DNA of 64,000 nucleotides from Actinoplanes flavus. GTDB taxonomy: Bacteria > Actinomycetota > Actinomycetes > Mycobacteriales > Micromonosporaceae. Of the stretch, positions 34,226-42,894 are shown in pieces (positions within the stretch are counted from its first letter, which is position 1; each line of letters begins with the position of its first letter). The position numbers and the translations under genes are program-made. Location of the stretch: assembly GCF_017592555.1 (NCBI RefSeq), contig NZ_JAGFNS010000012.1:186001-250000 (forward strand), written 5' to 3'. The notes beneath the pieces are model-generated. The model ran no database searches. It was not told the DNA's origin and worked only from the letters and a program-made list of their open reading frames with translations.

Positions 34226-35701
34226 ATGGCCGAGCTGTCGTGCGAGGTCCTGGTGGTGGGCGCCGGCCCCACCGGGCTGATGCTCGCCAACTGGCTGACC
34301 AGGCTCGGGGTTCAGGTGATCGTCGCGGACGGCAAGGACGGCCCGACGATCGAGTCCCGGGCGCTGGTGGTGCAGGCGCGCAGTCTGGAGATCTACGATC
34401 AGCTCGGCATCGGCGATCAGGTGCTGGAGGCGGCGCACCGCGCCGAGGCGTTGTCGCCCGGTTTCGGTGCACGCAGCTTCGGGCGGATCCCGCTCGGGCC
34501 CCTCGGCGGGACGGTCACGCCGTTTCCGTACATCGAGGTGCTCGAGCAGAGCCGTAACGAGGAGATCCTCTACGAGAATCTGCAGAAGCTCGGCGGCGAG
34601 GTGTATTGGGAGTCGCCGGTCACCGCAGTCGTGCAGACCGAGGACGGGGTGGAGGCGAAGGTCGGCAACCACACCGTCCGGGCCCGGTTCTGCGTCGGCT
34701 GCGACGGCGCCAACTCGATCGTCCGGAGGGCGCGGCGGATCGACTTCGAGGGCGTCACCAATCCGCACCGGTTCTTCGTTCTCGACGCGGCCGGCGCCGC
34801 TGGACTCCAGCCGGACGCGATCAACGTCCGCCCGTACCGGGACGATTTTCTGCTCGGCTTCCCGATGCGCGGCGAGGGCAACTGGCGGCTGATCGGCCTG
34901 GTCCGAGACGAGGACGGCGACGGCGCCCTGGATGAGGAGGACGCCCGCACCCGGATGCGGCGCACGTTCGGGGTCACCTATGGCCGGTCCCGCTGGTTCG
35001 CGACGTACCGGGTGCATCACCGGGTCGCCGCGGCGTTCCGGGACGGCCCGTTCCTGCTGGCCGGGGACGCCGCCCACGTGCATTCGCCGGTCGGCGGGCA
35101 GGGCATGAACACCGGGCTCCAGGACGCCCACAATCTCGCCTTCAAGCTCGCCGACGTGCTGCGCGGGGTCCGCAAGGACAGCTGGCTGGACCGTTATGAG
35201 GCCGAGCGCCGGCCGGTCGCCCGGAAACTCGTCGCCACGACCGACCGGGTCTTCGGGGCCGTCACCTCCAGCCGATGGCCGCTGCGCGTGCTGCGACGGA
35301 TCGCGGTGCCGCTGCTCGCGCCGGTCGGGGTGCGGGCGCTGCCCGGCTCGGCCGGCGGTTCACGGCTCTTCCAGTACGTGTCGCAGATCCGGATCCACTA
35401 CCGGCTGGACCCGGGTGACACGCCCGGGCGGCGGCGGGACCCGGTGGTCGGGCGGCGGCTGCCGTGGGCCGACGGCAACCATGCGGCACTGCGCGCCGCG
35501 TGCTGGCAGATTCACGCGTACGGCGGGGTCACCGCGGCCGACGCACCCGACGTCGGGGTGCCGGTGCACGTCTTCCCGCCGGCGCCCGCCACCGCGCTGC
35601 GTCCCGGCCTGTTCTACCTGGTCCGGCCGGACGGTTTCGTCGCCGCGCGAGCCGAACCGGCCGAGGCCGACACCCTGTTCCGGCATGCCATGGCCAGGTG
35701 A
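34226..35701 (+). CDS. FAD-dependent aromatic monooxygenase (PHBH fold)
   Basis: A 491-residue flavoprotein hydroxylase. The FAD motif is VLVVGAGPTGLMLANWL, the DG motif is CVGCDGANSIVRR, and the GD motif is LAGDAAHVHSPVGGQGMN. A thioredoxin-like C-terminal region, as in phenol hydroxylases, follows at about 390-491. Substrates of this family include phenols and polyketides; none can be assigned. It starts 13 bases after the peptidase stop with GGGGTGG upstream. No other catabolic or biosynthetic genes lie nearby. Confidence 0.88.
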   Translation: MAELSCEVLVVGAGPTGLMLANWLTRLGVQVIVADGKDGPTIESRALVVQARSLEIYDQLGIGDQVLEAAHRAEALSPGFGARSFGRIPLGPLGGTVTPFPYIEVLEQSRNEEILYENLQKLGGEVYWESPVTAVVQTEDGVEAKVGNHTVRARFCVGCDGANSIVRRARRIDFEGVTNPHRFFVLDAAGAAGLQPDAINVRPYRDDFLLGFPMRGEGNWRLIGLVRDEDGDGALDEEDARTRMRRTFGVTYGRSRWFATYRVHHRVAAAFRDGPFLLAGDAAHVHSPVGGQGMNTGLQDAHNLAFKLADVLRGVRKDSWLDRYEAERRPVARKLVATTDRVFGAVTSSRWPLRVLRRIAVPLLAPVGVRALPGSAGGSRLFQYVSQIRIHYRLDPGDTPGRRRDPVVGRRLPWADGNHAALRAACWQIHAYGGVTAADAPDVGVPVHVFPPAPATALRPGLFYLVRPDGFVAARAEPAEADTLFRHAMAR

Positions 35702-35754
35702 GACGCGGTTGTCCACAGGGTGGATCTACGGGTGGCGCCGGCGATCGATCCTGT

Positions 35755-35776
35755 TAGGATTCGAACATGCGTTCGA
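35755..35776 (+). promoter_or_regulatory. -10 box and perfect SOS (LexA) box over the start codon
   Basis: TAGGAT at 35755-35760 is followed directly by TCGAAC-ATGC-GTTCGA (35761-35776), an exact match to the actinobacterial LexA consensus TCGAAC(N4)GTTCGA. The ATG of the next gene is inside the box, six bases after the -10, as for leaderless mRNAs. Confidence 0.85.
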
Positions 35777-36129
35777 CTGCATCGAACACTCCGGCCGCGC
35801 AGCCAGGTCCGACCGCGCAGCGGCTCTCCGCCGCGCAAAGCATGTCGGCCGCGCTGGCCGGCCGTGCGGCCCGGGTGACGCCCGGTTCCGCGCGTGCCCC
35901 ACTCGACCGTCTCCGCACGCGTGAGCGGATCGAGTCGATCGCCCGGCTCCGTGCCGCGGCCCGCGCTCTCGGAGACGTCGACGTCTCCGGGTGGGACGAC
36001 GACACCCTCACCGATCACCTCGACGATCTCTCCCGGGTGCTCTGCACGCTCGATGCCGAGCTGGCCCGCGTCGCCGACGCGGTCCGGGCCCGTGGCTTCC
36101 GCATCGCGGAGGAGCCCAAGGCCGCATGA
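35767..36129 (+). CDS. SOS-controlled small protein of unknown function, 120 aa
   Basis: A basic, mostly helical protein I do not recognise. Residues 1-45 are Ala/Ser/Thr/Pro-rich and likely disordered; residues 48-115 are predicted helices with RLRTRERIESIARLRAAARA and DDDTLTDHLDDLSRVLCTLDAELARVADAVRARG. Its ATG is part of a perfect SOS box, so it should be induced by DNA damage. The next gene, 79 bases on, is an ATP-dependent DNA ligase. There are no membrane segments and one Cys. It may act with the ligase or in checkpoint control; this is inference from control and position alone. Confidence 0.75.
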   Translation: MRSTASNTPAAQPGPTAQRLSAAQSMSAALAGRAARVTPGSARAPLDRLRTRERIESIARLRAAARALGDVDVSGWDDDTLTDHLDDLSRVLCTLDAELARVADAVRARGFRIAEEPKAA

Positions 36130-36207
36130 CCGTCCCCCTGGCCCCGGTGCCCTTCTCGTGCGCGTGCGGGGACACGAAAGACGTAACCGGCTGTCAGGAT
36201 GGGGATC

Positions 36208-37737
36208 GTGCGGTTTCTCGACATAGCAGCCACCTCGGCCGCCGTCGCAGCGACCTCGGGCCGCAAGGCCAAGATCGAGCTGCTGGCCGCGGCGCTGCGG
36301 CGTCTCGACCCCGGTGAGATCGTCGCCGGGGCGGCGTTCCTGGCCGGCGAGCTGCGTCAGCGGCAGACCGGTGTGGGCTACGCGTCCCTGCGTGAGCGGC
36401 CACCCGCGGCCGCCGAGGCGACGCTCACCGTGGCCGCCGTCGACGACGCGATCCAGGAGATCTCGACCGTCGCGGGAGCCGGCTCCCAGGCCCGCCGCAG
36501 ACACCTGCTCGGCACGCTGTTCGCCGCCGCCACCGAGGAGGAGCAGCGGCTGCTTCTCGGCCTGTTCGGCGGCGAGCTGCGGCAGGGCGCGCAGGCCGGG
36601 CTGCTGGCCGAGGCGGTCGCGGTGGCCGCCGAAGTGCCGGTGACCGCGGTCCGCCGGGCGCTGCTGCTCTCCGGCGACCTCAGAGCGGTGGCCGTCGCGG
36701 CGCTGTCCGGCGGCGCCGCCGCGCTCGCCGAGATCCACCTGCGGGTCGGCACCCCGCTCAGCCCGATGCTGGCCGGCAGCGCACCCGACGTCGCGACCGC
36801 CCTCCAGGCCACCGGCGCCCCCGCGGTCGTCGACGTGAAACTCGACGGCATCCGCATCCAGGTGCACCGCTCCGGCGACGAGGTGGCCGTCTACACCCGC
36901 AGCCTCGACGACATCACCGCCCGCCTGCCCGAGGTGGTCGCCGCCGTCCGTGAGCTGCCGCTGCGCGAAGCGATCCTCGACGGTGAGGCGATGGCTCTCG
37001 ACGACGCCGGCCGGCCGCGCCCGTTCCAGGAGACGTCGAGTCGCGCGGCGACCCGGGGTGCCCCGGCGAGTGGCCTCCGGCCGTACTTCTTCGACCTGCT
37101 TCACCTCGACGGCGCCGATCTGCTCGACGAACCCGGCCGGGTGCGCTGGGCGGCCCTCGCCGAGACACTGCCGGATTCCCTCGTCGTCGGCCGCACCGAG
37201 GCCGGGAGCGAGGAGCAGGCGGCCGCCGCCTTCGCCGCCGCCCTGGCCGCCGGGCAGGAGGGTGTCGTGATCAAGGCGCCCGACGCGGCGTACGACGTGG
37301 GCCGCCGGGGCGCCGCCTGGATCAAGGTGAAACCCCGCCACACCCTCGACCTGGTCGTCCTCGCGGTCGAGTGGGGCAACGGCCGACGCCGCGGATGGCT
37401 CTCCAACCTGCACCTCGGCGCCCGCGACCCGGACTCCGGCGGGTTCGTCATGCTCGGCAAGACGTTCAAGGGCCTGACCGACGAGCTGCTGCGCTGGCAG
37501 ACGGAGCGTTTCAAAAATCTGGCCGTCTCCGACGACGGCTGGGTCGTCCGGGTCCGGCCGGAACAGGTCGTCGAGATCGCCTTCGACGGCGTCCAGACCT
37601 CACCCCGCTATCCGGGCGGGGTCGCCCTCCGGTTCGCGCGGGTGCTCCGCTACCGCGACGACAAGACCGCCGCCGAAGCCGACACCATCGCCATGGTGCG
37701 GGCTCTCCACGCCGGAGTCGCCTCCACCGGGCCCTGA
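36208..37737 (+). CDS. ligB: ATP-dependent DNA ligase
   Basis: A 509-residue ligase, full length and closely similar to mycobacterial LigB (about 507). An N-terminal DNA-binding domain (1-180) precedes the nucleotidyltransferase domain, with AMP-accepting Lys211 in VVDVKLDGIRIQVHR, DGEAMAL, the motif IV FDLLH, EGVVIKAP and WIKVKP, and then an OB domain. I start at GTG 36208 rather than ATG 36199: the length and first residues then match LigB (FLDIAATS), and a CAGGAT box lies seven bases upstream. Has no polymerase or nuclease fusion, unlike LigD. Confidence 0.93.
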   Translation: MRFLDIAATSAAVAATSGRKAKIELLAAALRRLDPGEIVAGAAFLAGELRQRQTGVGYASLRERPPAAAEATLTVAAVDDAIQEISTVAGAGSQARRRHLLGTLFAAATEEEQRLLLGLFGGELRQGAQAGLLAEAVAVAAEVPVTAVRRALLLSGDLRAVAVAALSGGAAALAEIHLRVGTPLSPMLAGSAPDVATALQATGAPAVVDVKLDGIRIQVHRSGDEVAVYTRSLDDITARLPEVVAAVRELPLREAILDGEAMALDDAGRPRPFQETSSRAATRGAPASGLRPYFFDLLHLDGADLLDEPGRVRWAALAETLPDSLVVGRTEAGSEEQAAAAFAAALAAGQEGVVIKAPDAAYDVGRRGAAWIKVKPRHTLDLVVLAVEWGNGRRRGWLSNLHLGARDPDSGGFVMLGKTFKGLTDELLRWQTERFKNLAVSDDGWVVRVRPEQVVEIAFDGVQTSPRYPGGVALRFARVLRYRDDKTAAEADTIAMVRALHAGVASTGP

Positions 37738-37747
37738 ACCGGCCGGG

Positions 37748-38179
37748 TCAGAGCGCGGCCAGACTCCGGACGTAGTTGACCTGCTGGTTGATCGACGCCA
37801 CATCGCCCTCGTGCTGGACCGGGACACGGGCCACGTACTGATGGGTGCCGCTCGTCACGGTCACATGCACCGTGCCCTGCGGGACCGTCTCCTTGACCAG
37901 CAGGAGCAGCAGGCTGAGGCCGCCGGTCGGGCAGATCGCGAGAAAGGCCACCACCTTCGCCCACATCGGGGTGCGCCGCTGGGAGAGCCAGTGATCGGTG
38001 ACATGCCACCGCGAGCCGGCCAGCGGAAGATCACCCACCGGCGTCCGGACCAGCGACGAGGTGACGTGGATCTCGGCGATCTCCACGATCACCGGCCCGG
38101 ACGTCTCCGGGACGGCCGGGCTCTCCGGCTCCGGCGAGGGAGCGGGCGCGCCCCACGGATCACCAGACGGAAAGGTCAT
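37748..38179 (-). CDS. Hypothetical protein with one membrane helix
   Basis: A 143-residue protein of unknown function. The Pro/Glu-rich N-terminus is followed by strands (VEIAEIHVTSSLVRTPVG, GSRWHVTDHWLSQRRTP) and a hydrophobic segment at about 75-97 (VVAFLAICPTGGLSLLLLLV), then a soluble domain ending NQQVNYVRSLAAL. Many actinobacteria carry such proteins next to unrelated genes. It ends ten bases from ligB tail to tail. Codon pattern is normal, supporting a real gene. Confidence 0.65.
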   Translation of the reverse strand: MTFPSGDPWGAPAPSPEPESPAVPETSGPVIVEIAEIHVTSSLVRTPVGDLPLAGSRWHVTDHWLSQRRTPMWAKVVAFLAICPTGGLSLLLLLVKETVPQGTVHVTVTSGTHQYVARVPVQHEGDVASINQQVNYVRSLAAL

Positions 38180-38295
38180 GCCGCCACCCTATTCGCCCTC
38201 GCCGATCGTCGCGAGGCGGCGCTCAGGGCGCGCGCCGGCCTCTACTCGATACGGCGATTTCAATGGCGTTGGCGACACCGCCGCGACGATGAGTG

Positions 38296-39246
38296 CTAGT
38301 CGGTCTCCGGCCGGTCGGCCGTCACGGTCGCGGCCCGCGATGCGGCGGCCTCGGCGGCCCGCCGGTCCGCCTCCGCGACCCGGTCACGCTCACGCGGAGC
38401 CGCGGCCTTGCGCTGATCGGCCGCCTCGACGCGGTCGCGGGGGCGGTCGGCCGTCCGCACCGGCCCGGAGCCGGACGGCTTCCCGGGAGCGCCCGCCGAC
38501 TCGAGGGCCTCCCGCCGGGCCTGCCAGCCGTACAGCACGAAGACCATCCCGGCGAAGAGCCACCACTGGACGGCGTAGCCGCCGTTCTGCCAGGAGTCCT
38601 CGTGCGGGATCGGGATCGGGACGAAAGCCGGATCGGCCGCCGGTGTCTGTTCGGTCAACAGGACATACGCCCCGTACACCGGGAAGGGAAGCTCGGTGGC
38701 CAGACGCGGCAGATTGATCCGCCGGGTGTCCAGGCGCCCGTCCCGCCTGTCCACCGGCGCGGGTCGGCTTTCCGACAGGTGGATCTGCCCGACGACCGTG
38801 ACCTGCCCGGTCGGGGCGGGCGGAACCTCGGGTGCGGCGAGCGCCCCGCCGGGCGGCGCGGGCACCCAGCCACGATCCACCAGAACGGCCGTGCCGTCCT
38901 CCAGGACGAGCGGCGTCAGGATCTCGAAACCGACCTTGCTGCCCACCGTGCGGCCCCGCGCCTGGATCTCGTTGGCCGGGTCGTAGCGGCCGCTGAGAGA
39001 GACCTTTGTCCAGGCCAGAGCCTTGCCGGGGGCGGCGCCCGGCGTGCCCGCCGCGGTCGGCGCGCTCAGCAGCGAGGTCAAGGCGACGGCGTCGACGGCA
39101 TTCGCGGCGTCGATCCGGTCATTGATGGCCGTGCGTTCCTCATGCCGGTGCAACTGCCAGTTGCCGAGCATGACCATCACCACCGAGGCGACGACGGTGA
39201 GCGCGGCCGCGGCCAGCCAGCGGGGGGTCAGCAGGAACCGGTACAC
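38296..39246 (-). CDS. SURF1-family cytochrome oxidase assembly protein
   Basis: A 316-residue membrane protein with two transmembrane helices flanking a periplasmic-side domain: helix 1 at about 11-30, helix 2 at 220-240 (WWLFAGMVFVLYGWQA). The SURF1 marks LGNWQLHRHEERTA, VSLSGRYDPANEI and VLVDRGWVPAP are visible. It helps insert haem into aa3-type oxidase. The last 70 residues are charged and repetitive (Ala/Arg/Asp/Glu), longer than usual. Divergent from cobB. Confidence 0.88.
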   Translation of the reverse strand: MYRFLLTPRWLAAAALTVVASVVMVMLGNWQLHRHEERTAINDRIDAANAVDAVALTSLLSAPTAAGTPGAAPGKALAWTKVSLSGRYDPANEIQARGRTVGSKVGFEILTPLVLEDGTAVLVDRGWVPAPPGGALAAPEVPPAPTGQVTVVGQIHLSESRPAPVDRRDGRLDTRRINLPRLATELPFPVYGAYVLLTEQTPAADPAFVPIPIPHEDSWQNGGYAVQWWLFAGMVFVLYGWQARREALESAGAPGKPSGSGPVRTADRPRDRVEAADQRKAAAPRERDRVAEADRRAAEAAASRAATVTADRPETD

Positions 39247-39355
39247 CCCCTGAGGCTACCCGGCTAGGCGATAGTCGCTGCTCCAGCCAGGTAGTCTGCG
39301 ACATCCGGCAGTCGACGAGAAGTGGCGGCCGCCTGCGGAAACCTCGGGGGAGACA

Positions 39356-41884
39356 TTGATCACCGCCCAGCCTCGTCTGGTCGTGAGCGCGCCGTCGTCC
39401 GGCCACGGCAAGACGGCCATCGCCGTGGGACTGCTCGCCGCGCTCAGCGGACGCGGCATCCCGACCGCGGGCTTCAAAGTCGGCCCGGATCACACCGACG
39501 CGGCGTACCTCGGACTGGCCGCCGGACGCCCCGGCCGCAACCTCGACCCGCGCCTGGTCGGCGCGCAGCGTGTCGCGCCGCTCTTCGCGCACGGCGCGTC
39601 CGGTGCGCAGGTCACCGTCATCGAAGGCGCGATGGGCCTGTTCGACAGCCTCACCGGTCAGCCCGAGGTCGACGGCACCGCATCGGTGGCCGCCGCGCTG
39701 CGGGCCCCCGTCGTGCTGGTGGTGGACGTCGCCGCGATGGGCCACTCGCTGGCCGCGCTCGTCCACGGCTTCCGGATGTTCGACGAGATGGTGCACCTCG
39801 GCGGCGTCATCCTGAACCGGGTCGCCTCCGAACGGCACGAACAGATGCTGCGCAGCGCGATGGACGACATCGGCATGCCGGTGCTCGGCGCCCTGCATCG
39901 CGGTGATCTTCCCAACGTGCTGCCCGCCCGGTCACACGGGCTCGTTCCGGTCGCCCACCGGACCGTCGAGGCCGGCCGCGCCGTGCGCCGCCTCGGCGAG
40001 GCGGTGGCGAGCGCCCTCGACATGGAGCGGCTGATGGCGCTCGCCGCGTCGGCGCCGCCGATCCCCGGCCCGCTCTGGACCCCGGCCGAGGCGGCCGGGG
40101 ACGTCCCGTTCGACCAGCGGCCACTGATCGCCCTGGCCGGTGGCCAGGGCGCCCCCTACACCTACGTGGAGACGGCCGAGTTGCTCACCGCGGCCGGCGC
40201 CGACGTCGCGGTCGTCGATCCGCTGCGCGACGAGGCACTCCCTCCGGGCACGCGCGGCCTGGTGGTCGGTGCGGGCCTTCCCGAGGGGTACGCGGAAGAG
40301 CTCTCCGCCAATCGCCGCCTCTGCTCGGCCGTCGCCCAGTTCGCCCGCGACGGCTGGCCCGTGGTGGCCGAGGGCGTCGCCCTGCCGTGGCTCGGCCGGG
40401 AACTCGACGGGCGACCCATGTGCGGCGTCCTCGACGCCACCGCCACCACCGGGGAGCAGACCGTCGCCGGCTACCGCGAGGCGACCGCACCCGGCATGTC
40501 CGTGCTGGCGCCCGCGGGCGCCCGGATAACCGGCTACAAACAGCACCGGGCGGTGGTCACCCCCCGCTCCGGCGCGAACCCGGCCTGGACCTGGTCCGGC
40601 GGCAATCCGGAAGGCTTCGTCTGGCGTCAGGTGCACGCCTCACAGCTGGGCCTGCACTGGGCCGCCGCCCCGGAGATCGCCCGCCGCCTGGTCGCGGCCG
40701 CGCACGCCGGCCCGCAGGGCCCCGGATCGTCCCACCCGTCCGCGGGCATGCCCCCGTCTCCGTCGCAGGGCATGCCGCCCGGTCCCCCTTCCGGCCAGCC
40801 GCAGGGTGTTCCGTCCGGCCCGCAAGGTGTTCCGTCCGGCCCGCAGGGTTCGCCGCCCGGCTCGCAGGGCATGCCGGCCGGTTCGCCCTCCGGGATGCCG
40901 CCCGGAATGGTGCCGTCCGGCCACCCGGCCATGGCGCCGGCCGGTGCCGGTCTGCCGCCGGTTCAGGGATCGCCCGCCGGCCCCGGCACGAGTGGCACAC
41001 CCGCACAGGGCGTCCCGGACACGGTGGTCCTCACCACCTCGGGCCCGGGCTCCTCGAGCGCGGCCTCCGGCATGCCGCACGGCATGAACCATCCCGGTCA
41101 CGGCGCTCCCGGCTCCGGCCTGCCGGGCGCAGACGCCTACGGCCAGGATTTCCCCGGTCATGACGCCCCGGGCCAGAGTGCCTTCGGTTCCGATCGCCCG
41201 GAGCGGGGCGAGCCCGGCCAGGGCACCTTCGGTCCGGATTTCCCGGAGCGGGGCGTGTCGGGTCAGGGTGGCTTCGGTCCGGATTTCCCGGAGCGGGGCG
41301 TGTCGGGTCAGGGTGGCTTCGGTCCGGATTTCCCGGAGCGGGGCGCGTCGGGTCAGGGTGGCTTCGGTCCGGACTTCCCCGAGCGGGGCGCTTCCAGCCC
41401 CGGACCATCCGGCTCCGGCCAGTCCGGCCCGGGCGGTTTCGGGCCCGGTTCCGGTTCCGGTTCCGGCCAGTCTGGTCCGAATGGGTTCGGTTCCGGCTCC
41501 GACCAGTCTGGTCCGAACGGGTTCGGTTCCGGTTCCGGTCAGTCTGGTCCGAACGGGTTTCGGCCCGGCTCCGGGCTACCGGGTCACGGCGGGCCCGGAC
41601 AGGGCATGCCGACCAGCCCCGGCCCGGCCATGGCCCCCGGACCGGCGATGTCGTCCGGCCCGGTCATGCCACCTGGCCCATCCATGTCACCTGGCCAGCC
41701 CATGTCGTCCGGGCCGTCCATGCCGCCCTCGGCGGGGCCGATCGTGTTGCAGGGGCAGGTGCTGCCCCCGCTCGGCCGGCAGAGCAACGGCAGGCCCTCC
41801 GGCCCCGACATGCCCGGCTCGGACCACGGGATGCCGGCCGGCCCCGACGACCACCCGGCCCCGGACTTTCCCGTCCATTCCTGA
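39356..41884 (+). CDS. cobB: Cobyrinic acid a,c-diamide synthase-like protein with long disordered tail
   Basis: Normally amidates carboxylates a and c of the corrin ring with glutamine and ATP. Residues 1-450 match CobB/CbiA: P-loop SAPSSGHGKT at 11-20, FKVGPDHTDAAYLGLAAGRPGRNLD, IEGAMGLFD, then a glutaminase-like domain. At the catalytic Cys site (usual AECGG) the sequence is AEGVALPWL, so Gly340 replaces the nucleophile. After residue 450 come about 390 Gly/Pro/Ser/Met-rich residues with 15-residue repeats (VSGQGGFGPDFPERG), ending in HS. Start TTG 39356 with GGGGGAGAC. Tail and missing Cys are unusual. Confidence 0.85.
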   Translation: MITAQPRLVVSAPSSGHGKTAIAVGLLAALSGRGIPTAGFKVGPDHTDAAYLGLAAGRPGRNLDPRLVGAQRVAPLFAHGASGAQVTVIEGAMGLFDSLTGQPEVDGTASVAAALRAPVVLVVDVAAMGHSLAALVHGFRMFDEMVHLGGVILNRVASERHEQMLRSAMDDIGMPVLGALHRGDLPNVLPARSHGLVPVAHRTVEAGRAVRRLGEAVASALDMERLMALAASAPPIPGPLWTPAEAAGDVPFDQRPLIALAGGQGAPYTYVETAELLTAAGADVAVVDPLRDEALPPGTRGLVVGAGLPEGYAEELSANRRLCSAVAQFARDGWPVVAEGVALPWLGRELDGRPMCGVLDATATTGEQTVAGYREATAPGMSVLAPAGARITGYKQHRAVVTPRSGANPAWTWSGGNPEGFVWRQVHASQLGLHWAAAPEIARRLVAAAHAGPQGPGSSHPSAGMPPSPSQGMPPGPPSGQPQGVPSGPQGVPSGPQGSPPGSQGMPAGSPSGMPPGMVPSGHPAMAPAGAGLPPVQGSPAGPGTSGTPAQGVPDTVVLTTSGPGSSSAASGMPHGMNHPGHGAPGSGLPGADAYGQDFPGHDAPGQSAFGSDRPERGEPGQGTFGPDFPERGVSGQGGFGPDFPERGVSGQGGFGPDFPERGASGQGGFGPDFPERGASSPGPSGSGQSGPGGFGPGSGSGSGQSGPNGFGSGSDQSGPNGFGSGSGQSGPNGFRPGSGLPGHGGPGQGMPTSPGPAMAPGPAMSSGPVMPPGPSMSPGQPMSSGPSMPPSAGPIVLQGQVLPPLGRQSNGRPSGPDMPGSDHGMPAGPDDHPAPDFPVHS
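41170..41395 (+). repeat. Coding tandem repeat, period 45 bp, in the cobB tail
   Basis: Five in-frame 45-bp units, the last four nearly identical, encode (V/A)SGQGGFGPDFPERG-type 15-mers. A second in-frame array of about three 36-bp units encoding GQSGPNGFGSGS follows at about 41456-41570. Confidence 0.85.
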
Positions 41885-42243
41885 CCGTTCCTCCCGCGAA
41901 GTGCTCCGCCAACCGAGGATCCCGTCTGTTCGAGGGCGATTCCCCAGCCTCGACGGGTGAGCTGAGGCGAAGCGTCGCCGGTTGGGGAAGGTCGCCGGCC
42001 GGCTGAGACGGCTCACCGTCCCGTCGGCGCGAGAAGACCGTGCGGCGTCCCGCCGATGCCGTCCGTTGTCGCCGTGCGATCTTCTCCGTCGACAGGGCAG
42101 GCCCGAGCCGGCTGTCCGCTGCCGCGGCGAGTGCGGCTCCGCCGCCGGAAGCGACCCAGCGTGCGAAAGGCCGGATCTCGGGCTGCGAAGTTGTCGTACC
42201 CCCCTCGTACCGTGAGGGCTACGAGAACCGAAGGAGGTGGATC
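41885..42243. other. 359-bp intergenic region downstream of cobB
   Basis: No convincing gene, tRNA, or cobalamin-riboswitch core is visible. It should hold the promoter of the DinB-like gene; near the 3' end is the strong ribosome site GAAGGAGGTG. Short inverted sequences near 41990-42020 could end cobB transcripts but are imperfect. Confidence 0.4.
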
Positions 42244-42876
42244 GTGGCCGATCGTGTGCCGCTGGATTTCGACCCGCCGGTTCGTCAGATCAGAGCCCTG
42301 CTCCTGGGGGTCGACGATCGTGACCTGACCGCCCCGACGCCCTGCCCGGGCTGGCCGGTCGCCGCGCTGCTCGATCATCTGATGGGTCTGGCCCACGCTT
42401 TCACCTTGGCCGCCCGCAAGCGTTCGGGCCTCGACGGCCCACCACCCGAGCCGTCCGCCGACCACCTGTCCCGGCACTGGCGCAGCCGGCTTCCGGTGCT
42501 GCTGGCCGAGTTGTCCATGGCGTGGAAGGATCCGGCCGCCTGGACCGGCACGGCGCAGGCGGGCGGTGTCACCCTGCCCGCCACCGCGATGGGCGCCGTC
42601 GCGATGACTGAGCTGGTCATGCACGGGTGGGATCTCGCCCGGGCGACCGGCCAGGACTACGCGGCCGACCCGCGCGCACTGGAGCAGTTGATCGAGTTCC
42701 TCGGGCAGGGGCCGGCCGAGGGCACGCCGGGCCTGTTCGGTCCACAGGTGCCGGTCGGTCCGGAGGAGGACCTGCTGGCCCAGGCGCTGGGCCTGGCCGG
42801 CCGCGATCCGGCCTGGCGACCGCCCCGCCGCCGACCAGCCAGGACCGCCCGGCCGATTCTCCCCGCCCGCGACTGA
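42244..42876 (+). CDS. DinB/mycothiol-dependent enzyme metal-binding protein (TIGR03086-like)
   Basis: A 210-residue four-helix-bundle protein of the maleylpyruvate isomerase N-terminal family. Metal ligands are the His in AALLDHLMGLAH and the His in ELVMHGWDLARATG, along with the signature APTPCPGWPVAALLDHL. Relatives use mycothiol in actinobacteria as cofactor in isomerisation or detoxification; the substrate is unknown. GTG 42244 is placed after a textbook AGGAGGTG site. The C-terminus is basic and Arg/Pro-rich. Confidence 0.85.
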   Translation: MADRVPLDFDPPVRQIRALLLGVDDRDLTAPTPCPGWPVAALLDHLMGLAHAFTLAARKRSGLDGPPPEPSADHLSRHWRSRLPVLLAELSMAWKDPAAWTGTAQAGGVTLPATAMGAVAMTELVMHGWDLARATGQDYAADPRALEQLIEFLGQGPAEGTPGLFGPQVPVGPEEDLLAQALGLAGRDPAWRPPRRRPARTARPILPARD

Positions 42877-42894
42877 GGTCAGCCGGTCCACCTT

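Noticed and set aside
41885-42243. Cobalamin riboswitch near cobB
   Set aside because: No AGCCAGGAGACC-type core or the conserved GGGAA/GGTG boxes on either strand.
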